A DNA stretch of 64,000 nucleotides from G963664225 sp964538065 (lineage in GTDB: Bacteria > Verrucomicrobiota > Verrucomicrobiia > Limisphaerales > UBA1319), in assembly GCA_964538065.1 (NCBI GenBank), contig CAZIDG010000009.1:19654-83653 (forward strand), in the 5' to 3' direction. Below are positions 8,933 through 17,049 of the stretch, piece by piece (position 1 is the stretch's first letter; every line of letters begins with the position of its first letter). A program made the position numbers and the translations under genes. The notes under the pieces were generated by a model that saw only the letters and a program-made list of their open reading frames with translations, was not told the DNA's origin and did no database searches.

Positions 8933-9505
8933 ATGATTCATTTGACGGCTCCCTTTACTGAAGAAAAAATCCGCGCCTTGAAGGTCGGGGATCAGGTGGA
9001 ACTCTCCGGCATCGTATTTACCGGGCGTGATGCAGCTCACAAATATCTGCACGAAGGCGGCAAATTGCCTCAGGGTGTGAGTTTTAAGGACGCGATTGTC
9101 TATCATTGCGGTCCGGTGGTGTTGGGCACCAAGGGCAACTGGCGCGTTGTAGCCGCTGGCCCCACCACTTCTGCGCGCGAGGAACCCTTCCAAGGCCAGA
9201 TCATCAAGGAATTCGGTCTGCGGGGTATCATCGGCAAGGGCGGCATGGGTGAACGCACTCTCGCCGCCTGTAAGGAATATGGATGCGTTTATTTCCATGC
9301 GATCGGCGGCGCCGCCCAGGTGCTGGCCGAATGCATCAAGGAAGTGCGTAATGTTCATTTCGAGAAGGAATTTGGTTCACCCGAAGCCATCTGGGAGTTT
9401 GTAGTGGATCGGTTCCCCGTCGTGGTAACCATGGATTCGCATGGTAATTCGCTCCATAAGGAGATCCTCGAGAAGAGCACCGCCGAACTTGTCAAACGGC
9501 TCTGA
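8933..9505 (+). CDS. Class I fumarate hydratase, beta subunit
   Basis: 190 residues from the ATG at 8933, seven bases after the alpha-subunit stop. A longer frame from 8891 would overlap the alpha gene and adds residues unlike the family, so it was not used. The sequence has the typical beta-subunit features: SGIVFTGRDAAHKYL near the N-terminus, YHCGPVV, AAGPTTSAREE and GIIGKGGM. It forms the second half of the fumarase or tartrate dehydratase active site with the upstream gene product. A strong rho-independent terminator follows 25 bases after the stop, so this two-gene unit ends here. Confidence 0.93.
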   Translation: MIHLTAPFTEEKIRALKVGDQVELSGIVFTGRDAAHKYLHEGGKLPQGVSFKDAIVYHCGPVVLGTKGNWRVVAAGPTTSAREEPFQGQIIKEFGLRGIIGKGGMGERTLAACKEYGCVYFHAIGGAAQVLAECIKEVRNVHFEKEFGSPEAIWEFVVDRFPVVVTMDSHGNSLHKEILEKSTAELVKRL

Positions 9506-9530
9506 TCCGTTTGGAATGATGTACCGTCGC

Positions 9531-9562
9531 AAGGGCAGGACATGTCTCCTGCCCTTTTTCCT
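9531..9562 (+). terminator. Rho-independent terminator after the fumarase genes
   Basis: A perfect 10-bp stem (AAGGGCAGGA with TCCTGCCCTT) closes a six-base loop and runs into TTTCCTTTT. It lies 25 bases after the beta-subunit stop on the plus strand. The rest of the gap to 9781 holds no other recognisable element. Confidence 0.8.
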
Positions 9563-9781
9563 TTTCGTATTGTGAGAACAAGCTTGTCCGTCCCCCTTCA
9601 TTCAGGGTGACAGACAATGAGCCCATATTCACTACCATACTATCCGGGTTTTACACTTTCCCCCCCACTAACCACGAGTCTTTTTGCCCTGTTTTCAGAT
9701 GGTTAAGTGTGCTTTTGAAGGACTTATCCTGCCTGCGCTCTGGTCTTTACAGCATGTGAGTCACTCTGCATACTTTCTGCC

Positions 9782-12370
9782 ATGGTTTCACGCATGAACG
9801 CAAAGTTGGCTGGACTGGCGATGGCTCTGATTTCCGCGGCGGTGGTTGTGCAGACCCACGCAGGATTTCCGGAGAATTGGCGCTTCGTCAACGCCTTTCC
9901 CCAAGGCAATAATCTCAACACCATATGGGCGGCCGGGCCGAATGATGTTTTCATGGGCGGCGATGGCGGCGTGATTGTACGCTGGGATGGCACCAACTGG
10001 ACCCAGATGAAAACGCCCACGCAGAAGACCATCTATGGCATTCATGGCTTGTCCTCCTCCAATATCTGGGCCGTCGGCGGTGATGCCTATACTCTCGACC
10101 AGACAAATCATAGTCTGATCCTCCATTACGATGGCAAGGAATGGAAGGAGCAAACGGCCCCCAATTTTTCGGGTTACACTTACACCATCACCAGCGTCCA
10201 TGCGGTGTCTGCCAATGATGTTTGGGCCACCCAGTCGGGCGGTCCTTCCTTGATGCATTTCAATGGCCAAACGTGGGACTTTGAGTTCATCCCTCTTTCT
10301 GTGGAAGGCCAATTCAGCAGCGTAACGTCCGTGGGAACCAACCTCTTTGTGGTAGGCGATCACGGTCAGATTCTGCGTCGCGCAGGTGGCCAATGGTATC
10401 TTGAGTTGAAGGAGGAAACCGGTTCCATCTCCTTCAACCTCCTCTATGCTCTATGGGGCAGTGATCTTGACCACGTCTATGCGGGCGGCAACTGGGGCCA
10501 GATGTATCGCCGCAATAGCGATGGCACATGGACCTCGCTCGAAACAAACAGTGGATTTGGAACCGATAGCCAGGTCAAATCAATCGTGGGCGTTTCCTCC
10601 ACCGAGATGTATCTGGTTGGCAACAACACCATCCGCCGTTTTTCGGGAACCAAGGAATCCATGGTCAGTTATTCTTTCGAATCCAAAATGCGTGGCACTT
10701 GGACTTCGGCAACCCTTGCCGGCCAAAAGGTTATCCTCGCTGGCAATATGGGTATCGCCCATGAGTTCGACTTTTCCGCAACCACCCCTGTGCTTTCCCC
10801 ACTTACGGCGGGCAATTCCCGCTCTTTCCCTTTGCAGGTAAGCGGTGCAACGCCCTGCGGCGCAAATGGCCTGTTAATGTATGGCACGGCTGGCTACGAG
10901 GAACCGCGCTCGCCAATCCATTACTTTGACGGTTTTGCGTTTCACGCCCTTACCCAATTACCAACCAACATGGAAGTTGGCGCCACAGTCACAGCCGCCC
11001 TGGCCGAAAATTTGACGAACTACATTATATCCTGGCAAAACGTGACCATTCCAGGAGGAGGGGTGCATCGCTGGAACGGATCCACATGGGAGGAGCTCCA
11101 CTATCAGGACTATATGCCCATGGTTGTGAATGCGTTCTGGAAATCCCCAACGGGTAAACTCTATGCCGCCACGGATGCCATGGAGGTTAAAGTGTGGGTA
11201 AGCGGCTCGGATTGGACGACCTTGCCATCTCCTTTTAAAGCAGATGAATATGGTCGCTTAACAGTCCTTTGGGGACGTTCCGATTCTGATATTTTCGCAG
11301 GTTCACAGGAAGGCAAGATTTTCCATTACAATGGGATCTCCTGGACCACAGAGACTGTGCCGACTCAGGTTCAGATCAACGCCATCGGGGGCACCTCCAC
11401 TGATATTTACGCTGTGGGCAGCAAGGGAGCGGCTTGGAGGCGTTCTGGAACCTCCTGGCAGCCAGTATCATCTGTCGTCAGTTATGAATATGACGTATTT
11501 CGCAGTCTCGTGGTCAAATCCAACGAGGTCTACGCCCTGCTCTCCACCTCGGGCCAATACACCGGAGGAGGACTCAGCGAAATCTGGAAGTTCACCGGCA
11601 GTACTGGAACACAGATTATCAAGGGCATTTCACACGATTTGGGTCTCCTGGCTGCCGATGGCTCGGGCAATATCTTCGGCCTTTCCTCAGGCTTGATCAT
11701 TTCTGATTCCGCATGGCCCACGAACTTCTCATTGAAACCCATCGACCTTACCTCCACTCAGTGGTCTTCCCTGGGTGCATCAGGGATTGACGTACGCTTG
11801 GATGCCCCTGCCGTTGGTCGCTGCATGGTTGCCTCCTGGCGCGTGGATCAACCGTCCATCCTCCTCCCCATTCTGGACAAGAGCGACGACATTCTCGGAC
11901 GCCAACAATGGGTTTTCATGGGTGACATGTGGTACAATGGAGCGGCCCTGCCTGCCGTCGCAGTGCGCATGCATTACAACACCAACCTGTTACCTGCCGG
12001 CTTTGATTCAACATCGGCACTCCTATTCGGTATTGATAATGGTCTATATCAAGGGTTCTCAGCAGCATTCGATGCAGCCAGCACCACTCTAACTCTCGCT
12101 ACTGCAACGCAGTATACAGAATGGTCCTTGGGTTCTCATCCACAAAGCACCGTCACATCGCCTCAATTGGTGATTGCACGTCTCACGGCAGGCAAGGTTA
12201 AGCTTTCCTGGCCGGAATCAGCCACAGGCTTCACCCTCCAAACGAATTCCAAGGTCAATGCAACGAATGATTGGGTTTCCACATCCGTTACTCCTGAGGT
12301 TTCTGGTGGTGTGCAATCCGTGACTCTCGACACCTCGACTGGACCCCATTTCTTCCGGTTGAAGAAATAA
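9782..12370 (+). CDS. Large secreted beta-propeller-like protein
   Basis: 862 residues. A signal peptide is visible (hydrophobic stretch about residues 8-24, probable cleavage after THA); an internal ATG at 9794 is an alternative start. The body carries many blade-like repeats of the pattern 'VWAAG..DV..GG..G.I.R.DG..W', for example IWAAGPNDVFMGGDGG near residue 45, and again near 85, 140, 220, 500 and 545. This is the style of BNR/photosynthesis-system-like propellers. The C-terminal ~65 residues form a separate beta domain ending HFFRLKK, a tail seen on many exported Verrucomicrobiota proteins. No catalytic residues are recognised; a binding or surface role is likely. It stands alone after a terminator, without an obvious promoter. 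Confidence 0.75.
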   Translation: MVSRMNAKLAGLAMALISAAVVVQTHAGFPENWRFVNAFPQGNNLNTIWAAGPNDVFMGGDGGVIVRWDGTNWTQMKTPTQKTIYGIHGLSSSNIWAVGGDAYTLDQTNHSLILHYDGKEWKEQTAPNFSGYTYTITSVHAVSANDVWATQSGGPSLMHFNGQTWDFEFIPLSVEGQFSSVTSVGTNLFVVGDHGQILRRAGGQWYLELKEETGSISFNLLYALWGSDLDHVYAGGNWGQMYRRNSDGTWTSLETNSGFGTDSQVKSIVGVSSTEMYLVGNNTIRRFSGTKESMVSYSFESKMRGTWTSATLAGQKVILAGNMGIAHEFDFSATTPVLSPLTAGNSRSFPLQVSGATPCGANGLLMYGTAGYEEPRSPIHYFDGFAFHALTQLPTNMEVGATVTAALAENLTNYIISWQNVTIPGGGVHRWNGSTWEELHYQDYMPMVVNAFWKSPTGKLYAATDAMEVKVWVSGSDWTTLPSPFKADEYGRLTVLWGRSDSDIFAGSQEGKIFHYNGISWTTETVPTQVQINAIGGTSTDIYAVGSKGAAWRRSGTSWQPVSSVVSYEYDVFRSLVVKSNEVYALLSTSGQYTGGGLSEIWKFTGSTGTQIIKGISHDLGLLAADGSGNIFGLSSGLIISDSAWPTNFSLKPIDLTSTQWSSLGASGIDVRLDAPAVGRCMVASWRVDQPSILLPILDKSDDILGRQQWVFMGDMWYNGAALPAVAVRMHYNTNLLPAGFDSTSALLFGIDNGLYQGFSAAFDAASTTLTLATATQYTEWSLGSHPQSTVTSPQLVIARLTAGKVKLSWPESATGFTLQTNSKVNATNDWVSTSVTPEVSGGVQSVTLDTSTGPHFFRLKK

Positions 12371-12397
12371 CCATCCCAAACACGCACTTTAGGCTTG

Positions 12398-12433
12398 GCA
12401 CACCGGTCGTTTTTTCGTAACTTGCCGGTGTGC
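12398..12433 (+). promoter_or_regulatory. Hairpin covering the start codon of the DUF4149 gene
   Basis: A perfect 9-bp GC-rich inverted repeat (GCACACCGG at 12398-12406, CCGGTGTGC at 12425-12433) with an 18-base loop containing a T-run. Its right arm contains the GTG start codon at 12430. It could limit translation of the DUF4149 gene or act as an imperfect terminator for the upstream gene. A regulatory role is inference. Confidence 0.4.
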
Positions 12434-12990
12434 ATGGCTTTTTGCGCTGGATCGGGTTGACCAATACAGCCCTCTGGTTTGGAGCCACTCTTTTTTTTAC
12501 AGTGGCGGTGGGACCTGCCTTTTTTTCGCCCGAAGTACTTAATCTGTTTGGCTACTCCAACAACAGTAATGTAGCCAGGTTCTATGCCGGGTCAGTCGCC
12601 CAAATCGTCCTGGAACGTTATTTTTCGCTCCAATGCATCTGCGCCAGTATCGCTATACTTCACCTGGTCGCTGAAAGGCTATACACGGGCCGAATGATTA
12701 AACGTTTCAGCCTTTATCTTGTGGGGCTGATGTTTGTCCTCGCCCTTGCGGGCGGCTTTCTTATCCAACCCAAACTCCATCAACTCCATCGCATGATGTA
12801 TGGGGCTGGAGGCGGGGTGACGGTTGAGATGGTGCAAAAGGCTCGGAAATCCTTCGGCACGTGGCATGGTATTTCCCAGGTGGCGAACCTTTTTATCCTG
12901 TGTGGCACACTTTTTTACACTTGGCGGTGTGCCCAACCCGAAACGACTACGCGTTTCACTCCAAGAACCAAATTTACTCAACCAACATAA
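12430..12990 (+). CDS. DUF4149 family membrane protein
   Basis: 186 residues from a GTG start. Four transmembrane helices are visible at about residues 10-30, 55-75, 90-110 and 145-162. The family pattern shows as FLRWIGLTNTALWFGATLFF at the start, a QIVLERYFSLQC segment in the middle and FGTWHGISQVANL before the last helix. DUF4149 (TMEM205-like) proteins are inner-membrane proteins of unknown function. An out-of-frame ATG at 12434 gives no product, and the GTG start agrees with the usual family N-terminus. The start codon lies inside a 9-bp hairpin. Confidence 0.8.
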   Translation: MHGFLRWIGLTNTALWFGATLFFTVAVGPAFFSPEVLNLFGYSNNSNVARFYAGSVAQIVLERYFSLQCICASIAILHLVAERLYTGRMIKRFSLYLVGLMFVLALAGGFLIQPKLHQLHRMMYGAGGGVTVEMVQKARKSFGTWHGISQVANLFILCGTLFYTWRCAQPETTTRFTPRTKFTQPT

Positions 12991-13070
12991 ATCATAATTT
13001 GACAAACCAACTGCTTTGTCGAAGTAGTGTAATATAGAAGAAGGGAAATCCAGGAACCCAGTGGCTGATT

Positions 13071-13364
13071 ATGATTTCGAACGAACGCCCATCGCCATAC
13101 GAATCCCGGCAGCATCATGCACAGGCGCCAAAGCCTGTTGTGGCAGAGGAAACGATTAAATCAGAGAAAATCCAGATTGAACGCAAGACCTTCGTTTTCA
13201 CACTGAAGGAGAATCCTCGCGGTCGATTCCTCCGCATCACTGAAGATGTCAATGGACGGCGCGACGCCATCATCATTCCCGCAACAGGTTTGGACGAATT
13301 CAAGAAGGCGGTGGATGACATGATCAAGATCTCCAGCGAGACCCCGATCAAGCCTGTCGCATAA
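13071..13364 (+). CDS. Small PUR-alpha-like DNA/RNA-binding protein
   Basis: 97 residues. After a ~30-residue charged, probably disordered N-terminus, the sequence KTFVFTLKENPRGRFLRITE followed by RRDAIIIPATGLDEFKKAVDDM gives the beta-beta-beta-beta-alpha pattern of a single PUR repeat. In Bacteroidetes and spirochaetes such proteins bind single-stranded nucleic acids and some regulate translation (BpuR in Borrelia is one example). The match here is by pattern, not by alignment. It stands alone between the DUF4149 gene and the convergent rsfS, and its upstream 80 bases are AT-rich, compatible with its own promoter. Confidence 0.75.
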   Translation: MISNERPSPYESRQHHAQAPKPVVAEETIKSEKIQIERKTFVFTLKENPRGRFLRITEDVNGRRDAIIIPATGLDEFKKAVDDMIKISSETPIKPVA

Positions 13365-13439
13365 GCCCGTCTGTCCCCATCGGCATGCGGGTGGATTGAT
13401 CCCCTGATATTACTGGATCGTTTTTGGAAAACGGACCCG

Positions 13440-13823
13440 TCAATCAATACCAAAGGGGCTCGGTGCAGCTTTTTTCTTGCGGGTGGCCCGCACCTTGGGC
13501 GCATCACCCCACATGGTCTCCAGGCTGTAATAACGACGTGTTTCCTCGCGCATCACATGCACAATCACGTCGTCAAAATCGAGAACAATCCAGGAATTAT
13601 GGGCCGATCCGTCACGGGCACGTGGACGCAGATCGTGCTGCTCGCGCACGCCATCGCTGATCTCGTCAATAATCGCTTTTAAGTGCGGCTCACTCGTTCC
13701 AGTGGCGAATACGAAATAGTCCGCAATGGATGTCAATTTACGAACATCCAGAACAACCACATTGTCGGCTTTTTTGTTTTCCGCCAATTCACGACAGAGA
13801 CGGGCCAGTTTTCTCGAATCCAT
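13440..13823 (-). CDS. rsfS: Ribosomal silencing factor RsfS
   Basis: 127 residues. RsfS (Iojap, DUF143) binds ribosomal protein L14 and blocks joining of the subunits during starvation. Typical motifs are VVLDVRKLTSIADYFVFATG (about residues 23-42), WIVLDFDDVIVHVM (about 79-92) and RRYYSLETMWGDAP. The C-terminal 18 residues are a basic tail (RATRKKKAAPS) outside the conserved domain. It lies 23 bases downstream of nadD, a pairing found in many bacteria, so the two are probably cotranscribed. Confidence 0.95.
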   Translation of the reverse strand: MDSRKLARLCRELAENKKADNVVVLDVRKLTSIADYFVFATGTSEPHLKAIIDEISDGVREQHDLRPRARDGSAHNSWIVLDFDDVIVHVMREETRRYYSLETMWGDAPKVRATRKKKAAPSPFGID

Positions 13824-13846
13824 TGTGCCTCTTATATAAAAAATGC

Positions 13847-14425
13847 TCAGCCAAGATAAAGATTTTTATTACGGATGTCCTCAGCCACCGGTTGTGGCGT
13901 GAGTAAATCGATCGAAAGGCCTTTACGGACGCGATCACGAATCTCCGACGAGGAAATGCCCACGAAAAATCCTTTTAAAACCTTTCCGCGGAATGGGTTA
14001 GGAATTTCAGGCGGCTCCTCTCCAGGACGGGGCACTATGATGAATGAGGCCAACTGAGCCAGTTCCTGCGCGTCCCTCCATTGAGGTAATTTCGCAACAT
14101 TATCAGCCCCAATGATATAACACAATTCCGTGCGAGAATATCGTCGGCGATACTCGCGCAGCGTCTCCACTGTGTACGAGACTCCGCCGCGTCGCACTTC
14201 AAAGTCATCCACCTCGTATTCCGGATGGCCGACCAGAGCCAGTCTTAACCACCGCAACCGATCCGCAGCAGGAGCCGGATTCCTGGCAGGCTTAAAAGGA
14301 GACTGCGCTGCTGGCACAAAGAACAGGCGGTCGAGACTCAACTCTTCCACTGCAGCCTGGGCAACCAGAAGATGTCCATGGTGCACTGGATCGAATGATC
14401 CACCGAAAAGGGCAATCCGTTCCAC
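13847..14425 (-). CDS. nadD: Nicotinate-nucleotide adenylyltransferase
   Basis: 192 residues. NadD joins nicotinate mononucleotide and ATP to give deamido-NAD in NAD synthesis. The nucleotidyltransferase motifs are intact: GGSFDPVHHGHLL (residues 8-20), with the catalytic HxGH, a YIIGADNVAKLPQW middle region, and the C-terminal ISSSEIRDRV carrying the SSxxIR motif. Length is normal for the family. It starts 29 bases downstream of the cstA stop on the same strand, and rsfS follows at 23 bases. Confidence 0.95.
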   Translation of the reverse strand: MERIALFGGSFDPVHHGHLLVAQAAVEELSLDRLFFVPAAQSPFKPARNPAPAADRLRWLRLALVGHPEYEVDDFEVRRGGVSYTVETLREYRRRYSRTELCYIIGADNVAKLPQWRDAQELAQLASFIIVPRPGEEPPEIPNPFRGKVLKGFFVGISSSEIRDRVRKGLSIDLLTPQPVAEDIRNKNLYLG

Positions 14426-14454
14426 AACTCAGATTTAAGACAATACTATGATCC

Positions 14455-16848
14455 TTAACAACAACGATTTACACCTTGGAAACGTCGTTCGGCAGCCTTC
14501 ACATAACAATTGTCGTCCCCTTGAAGTTGGTTGGAGTCACTACACATGCAAATACCGGTAATCGACTGATTTGAAGCACCTTGCGCCTGCATCAGGACAC
14601 CTTCAAGACTTTGTGCAGCTTGTGCCATGCGTACTCTTTCAACGTCTGCCTCGCCGGACAATTCATGAGCCATGGCGACCATCAAGGCCGCAGTGCCAAC
14701 CAATTTTCCTCCCCTGGAAGGACTTTCCTCATATCCATCGGGCAACCACACAGGTGGCGTCTCTGCCAACTGAGCCTTTTTGGCACCTTTCAACAGAAGC
14801 GTCCATTCCCAAACTCCAAGAGCAACAATCAGGGCCACTAAAACCATGAATATCCCCGCCACCACAGCATCGACACATTGGTTTAAGTGAACTGCCCTGT
14901 TGGCCTTGACCGCCTGGATGGCAGAAGCCAGGGCTTTTGAATCGCCAGACTTCTCCGCCTGTTGGACATTGGATTCCAGCGCAGGTAATTTCTGATCCAA
15001 CACTTGCGCCTGGGCCAAAAAACCAATCCGAGGATCGGGCGAGTAAATCTTCTGATACCCAGCCGTGAGCGTCACGGCCAGGAGCCAGACCAAGGGAACA
15101 AGGCTCACAAAAACAAAGGCGCGACGAAAATTCATCTGCCCTTCCTCCCTGCGCTTTAGTTCAAGTTTGAGAATCACGGTTGTTGCGAGACACAGCGCCA
15201 CAACGGAAAGCAGCTGGTTGGCTATGCCGAACAATGGCCAGAGTGAATTGATGCCCCCCAGCGGATCCCGCACACCCTGGATCAGGAAATAGCCCCATCC
15301 AGAAACCATCAGAAGGCTCGTAAACACGTTGGACCAGGTATTTCGAGTGTCTCCCAAGGGTTTCCAAACGTGGCCCAAGGCATCCTGCAGCAGATACCGC
15401 CCCACGCGTGTGCCTGCATCCAAGGTGGTCAGGATGAACAGAGCCTCAAACATGATGGCAAAGTGGTACCAAAGGTCCAAACCATGCCCGCTGACAAACT
15501 TGGAGAAAATCACCGCCATGCCCACCGCCAGAGTGGCCGCCCCACCCGTCCGGCCAAAAAGGGTATGCTCACCAATCGTCTTGGCCAAAGATTCCATATC
15601 CTGGAGCGTTACAGGGAATCCCAAGGCATTAACCATGGAAATGGTATCCGCCCCGGCGCCTTTGATATTGATGCTCAGGTATATCCCCGGTTCCAGTGTG
15701 CAAGCCGCGATCAGGGCCATGATGGCCACGAGGGACTCAAAACACATGGCTCCGTAGCCAATGGACCGGGCGTAACTCTCCCGTGTGATCATCTTTGGAG
15801 TGGTGCCGCTGGCAATCAAGGCATGAAATCCGGAAATCGCCCCACAGGCGATGGTAATAAAACAAAATGGGAACAGTTTGCCCGCCACCACCGGCCCTGA
15901 ACCATCGATAAACTTGCTTACGGGAGCCATTTTCAGATCCGGCAGCACATAAAGGATGCCAAACACCAAGGCAAAAATCGTGCCCAGTTTCATGAAGGTG
16001 CTCAGGTAATCCCGTGGCGCCAACAATAGCCAGACGGGCAATACACTGGCAGCCAAACCATAAATGATAATGGCCCAAGCCAAATCGATGTCCTTCAGAC
16101 CGAACCACTGTGACCAGGTTGCGTTTTCATAAACCAATTTGCCTCCCCAGACTGCCAGCAACAGCAGAACGACACCCATGCATGTGGCCTCCATGACCTT
16201 ACCCACGCGCACATATCTCAAATACCCCCCCATGAACAAGGCAATGGGGATGGTGGCACCCACGGTAAAAACGCCCCAAGGACTCTCCGCCAGCGCCTTG
16301 ACCACCACAAGGGCCAACACCGCCAGGATGATCGTCATGATGGCCAGGATGGCAACCAGCGCCACATACCCTGCGGTGGTATTCAACTCCTCTTTTACCA
16401 TCTGGCCCAATGACTTGCCATCGCGGCGCATGGAACAAAATAAAACCACAAAATCCTGCACCGCGCCTCCAAGCACCACGCCAATCAGGATCCATAACAT
16501 GCTGGGAAGATATCCAAACTGGGCCGCCAACACCGGTCCCACCAGCGGTCCTGGCCCACTTATGGCCGCAAAATGATGACCAAAGACGATCCACTTGTTG
16601 GTCCGCACGAAATCCCTTCCATCGTCATGTACCATGCATGGTGTGGCCCGCCTGTCATTCAGCGCCATGATGCGAGCGGCAATCCACTTCGAATAAAAGC
16701 GGTACCCAATCACGTAAGTGCATAGGGCAGCAGTGATAACGTAAGCAGAATTGATGTGCTCACCCCGATGCAAAGCCAGCACGGCATAGGAACCAGCCCC
16801 CAAAAGGGATATGGCAATCCACATTATAATCTTCAGAAGAGACTTCAC
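14455..16848 (-). CDS. cstA: Carbon starvation protein A (peptide/pyruvate transporter)
   Basis: 797 residues with many transmembrane helices (roughly 16) over the first 690 residues. CstA motifs are clear: GHHFAAISGPGPLVGPVLAAQ (in part, near residues 90-110), GAVQDFVVLF, and SGFHALIASGTTPKMI in the middle. CstA proteins import peptides, and some relatives import pyruvate, when carbon is scarce. The last ~110 residues are soluble and end with an unusual stretch containing five cysteines (CMCS, NNC-like and CC at the end), not part of the core family as I know it. nadD follows 29 bases downstream. No histidine-kinase/regulator pair for pyruvate sensing is adjacent. Confidence 0.9.
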   Translation of the reverse strand: MKSLLKIIMWIAISLLGAGSYAVLALHRGEHINSAYVITAALCTYVIGYRFYSKWIAARIMALNDRRATPCMVHDDGRDFVRTNKWIVFGHHFAAISGPGPLVGPVLAAQFGYLPSMLWILIGVVLGGAVQDFVVLFCSMRRDGKSLGQMVKEELNTTAGYVALVAILAIMTIILAVLALVVVKALAESPWGVFTVGATIPIALFMGGYLRYVRVGKVMEATCMGVVLLLLAVWGGKLVYENATWSQWFGLKDIDLAWAIIIYGLAASVLPVWLLLAPRDYLSTFMKLGTIFALVFGILYVLPDLKMAPVSKFIDGSGPVVAGKLFPFCFITIACGAISGFHALIASGTTPKMITRESYARSIGYGAMCFESLVAIMALIAACTLEPGIYLSINIKGAGADTISMVNALGFPVTLQDMESLAKTIGEHTLFGRTGGAATLAVGMAVIFSKFVSGHGLDLWYHFAIMFEALFILTTLDAGTRVGRYLLQDALGHVWKPLGDTRNTWSNVFTSLLMVSGWGYFLIQGVRDPLGGINSLWPLFGIANQLLSVVALCLATTVILKLELKRREEGQMNFRRAFVFVSLVPLVWLLAVTLTAGYQKIYSPDPRIGFLAQAQVLDQKLPALESNVQQAEKSGDSKALASAIQAVKANRAVHLNQCVDAVVAGIFMVLVALIVALGVWEWTLLLKGAKKAQLAETPPVWLPDGYEESPSRGGKLVGTAALMVAMAHELSGEADVERVRMAQAAQSLEGVLMQAQGASNQSITGICMCSDSNQLQGDDNCYVKAAERRFQGVNRCC

Positions 16849-17049
16849 ACTCCAACCATTTACATCAAAAAGCGGCTATGAAAACAAAATTCTGCGAGTA
16901 TCTTGAGTTGTGAACAGTGAATAGGCCCGGCGATAATGAAGTCCAATACTACAGTCAGACAACAGTAAACGCAATCCATGCGCCAGTCCGTGAGTGCAGC
17001 CCACCGACGACGATGGTCAAGAAGAGATCGAAAAACGATCTGAATTCCT

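Noticed and set aside
12998..13037. TTGACA followed by TAATAT before the PUR-like gene
   Set aside because: The 25-base spacing is too long for a sigma-70 promoter.
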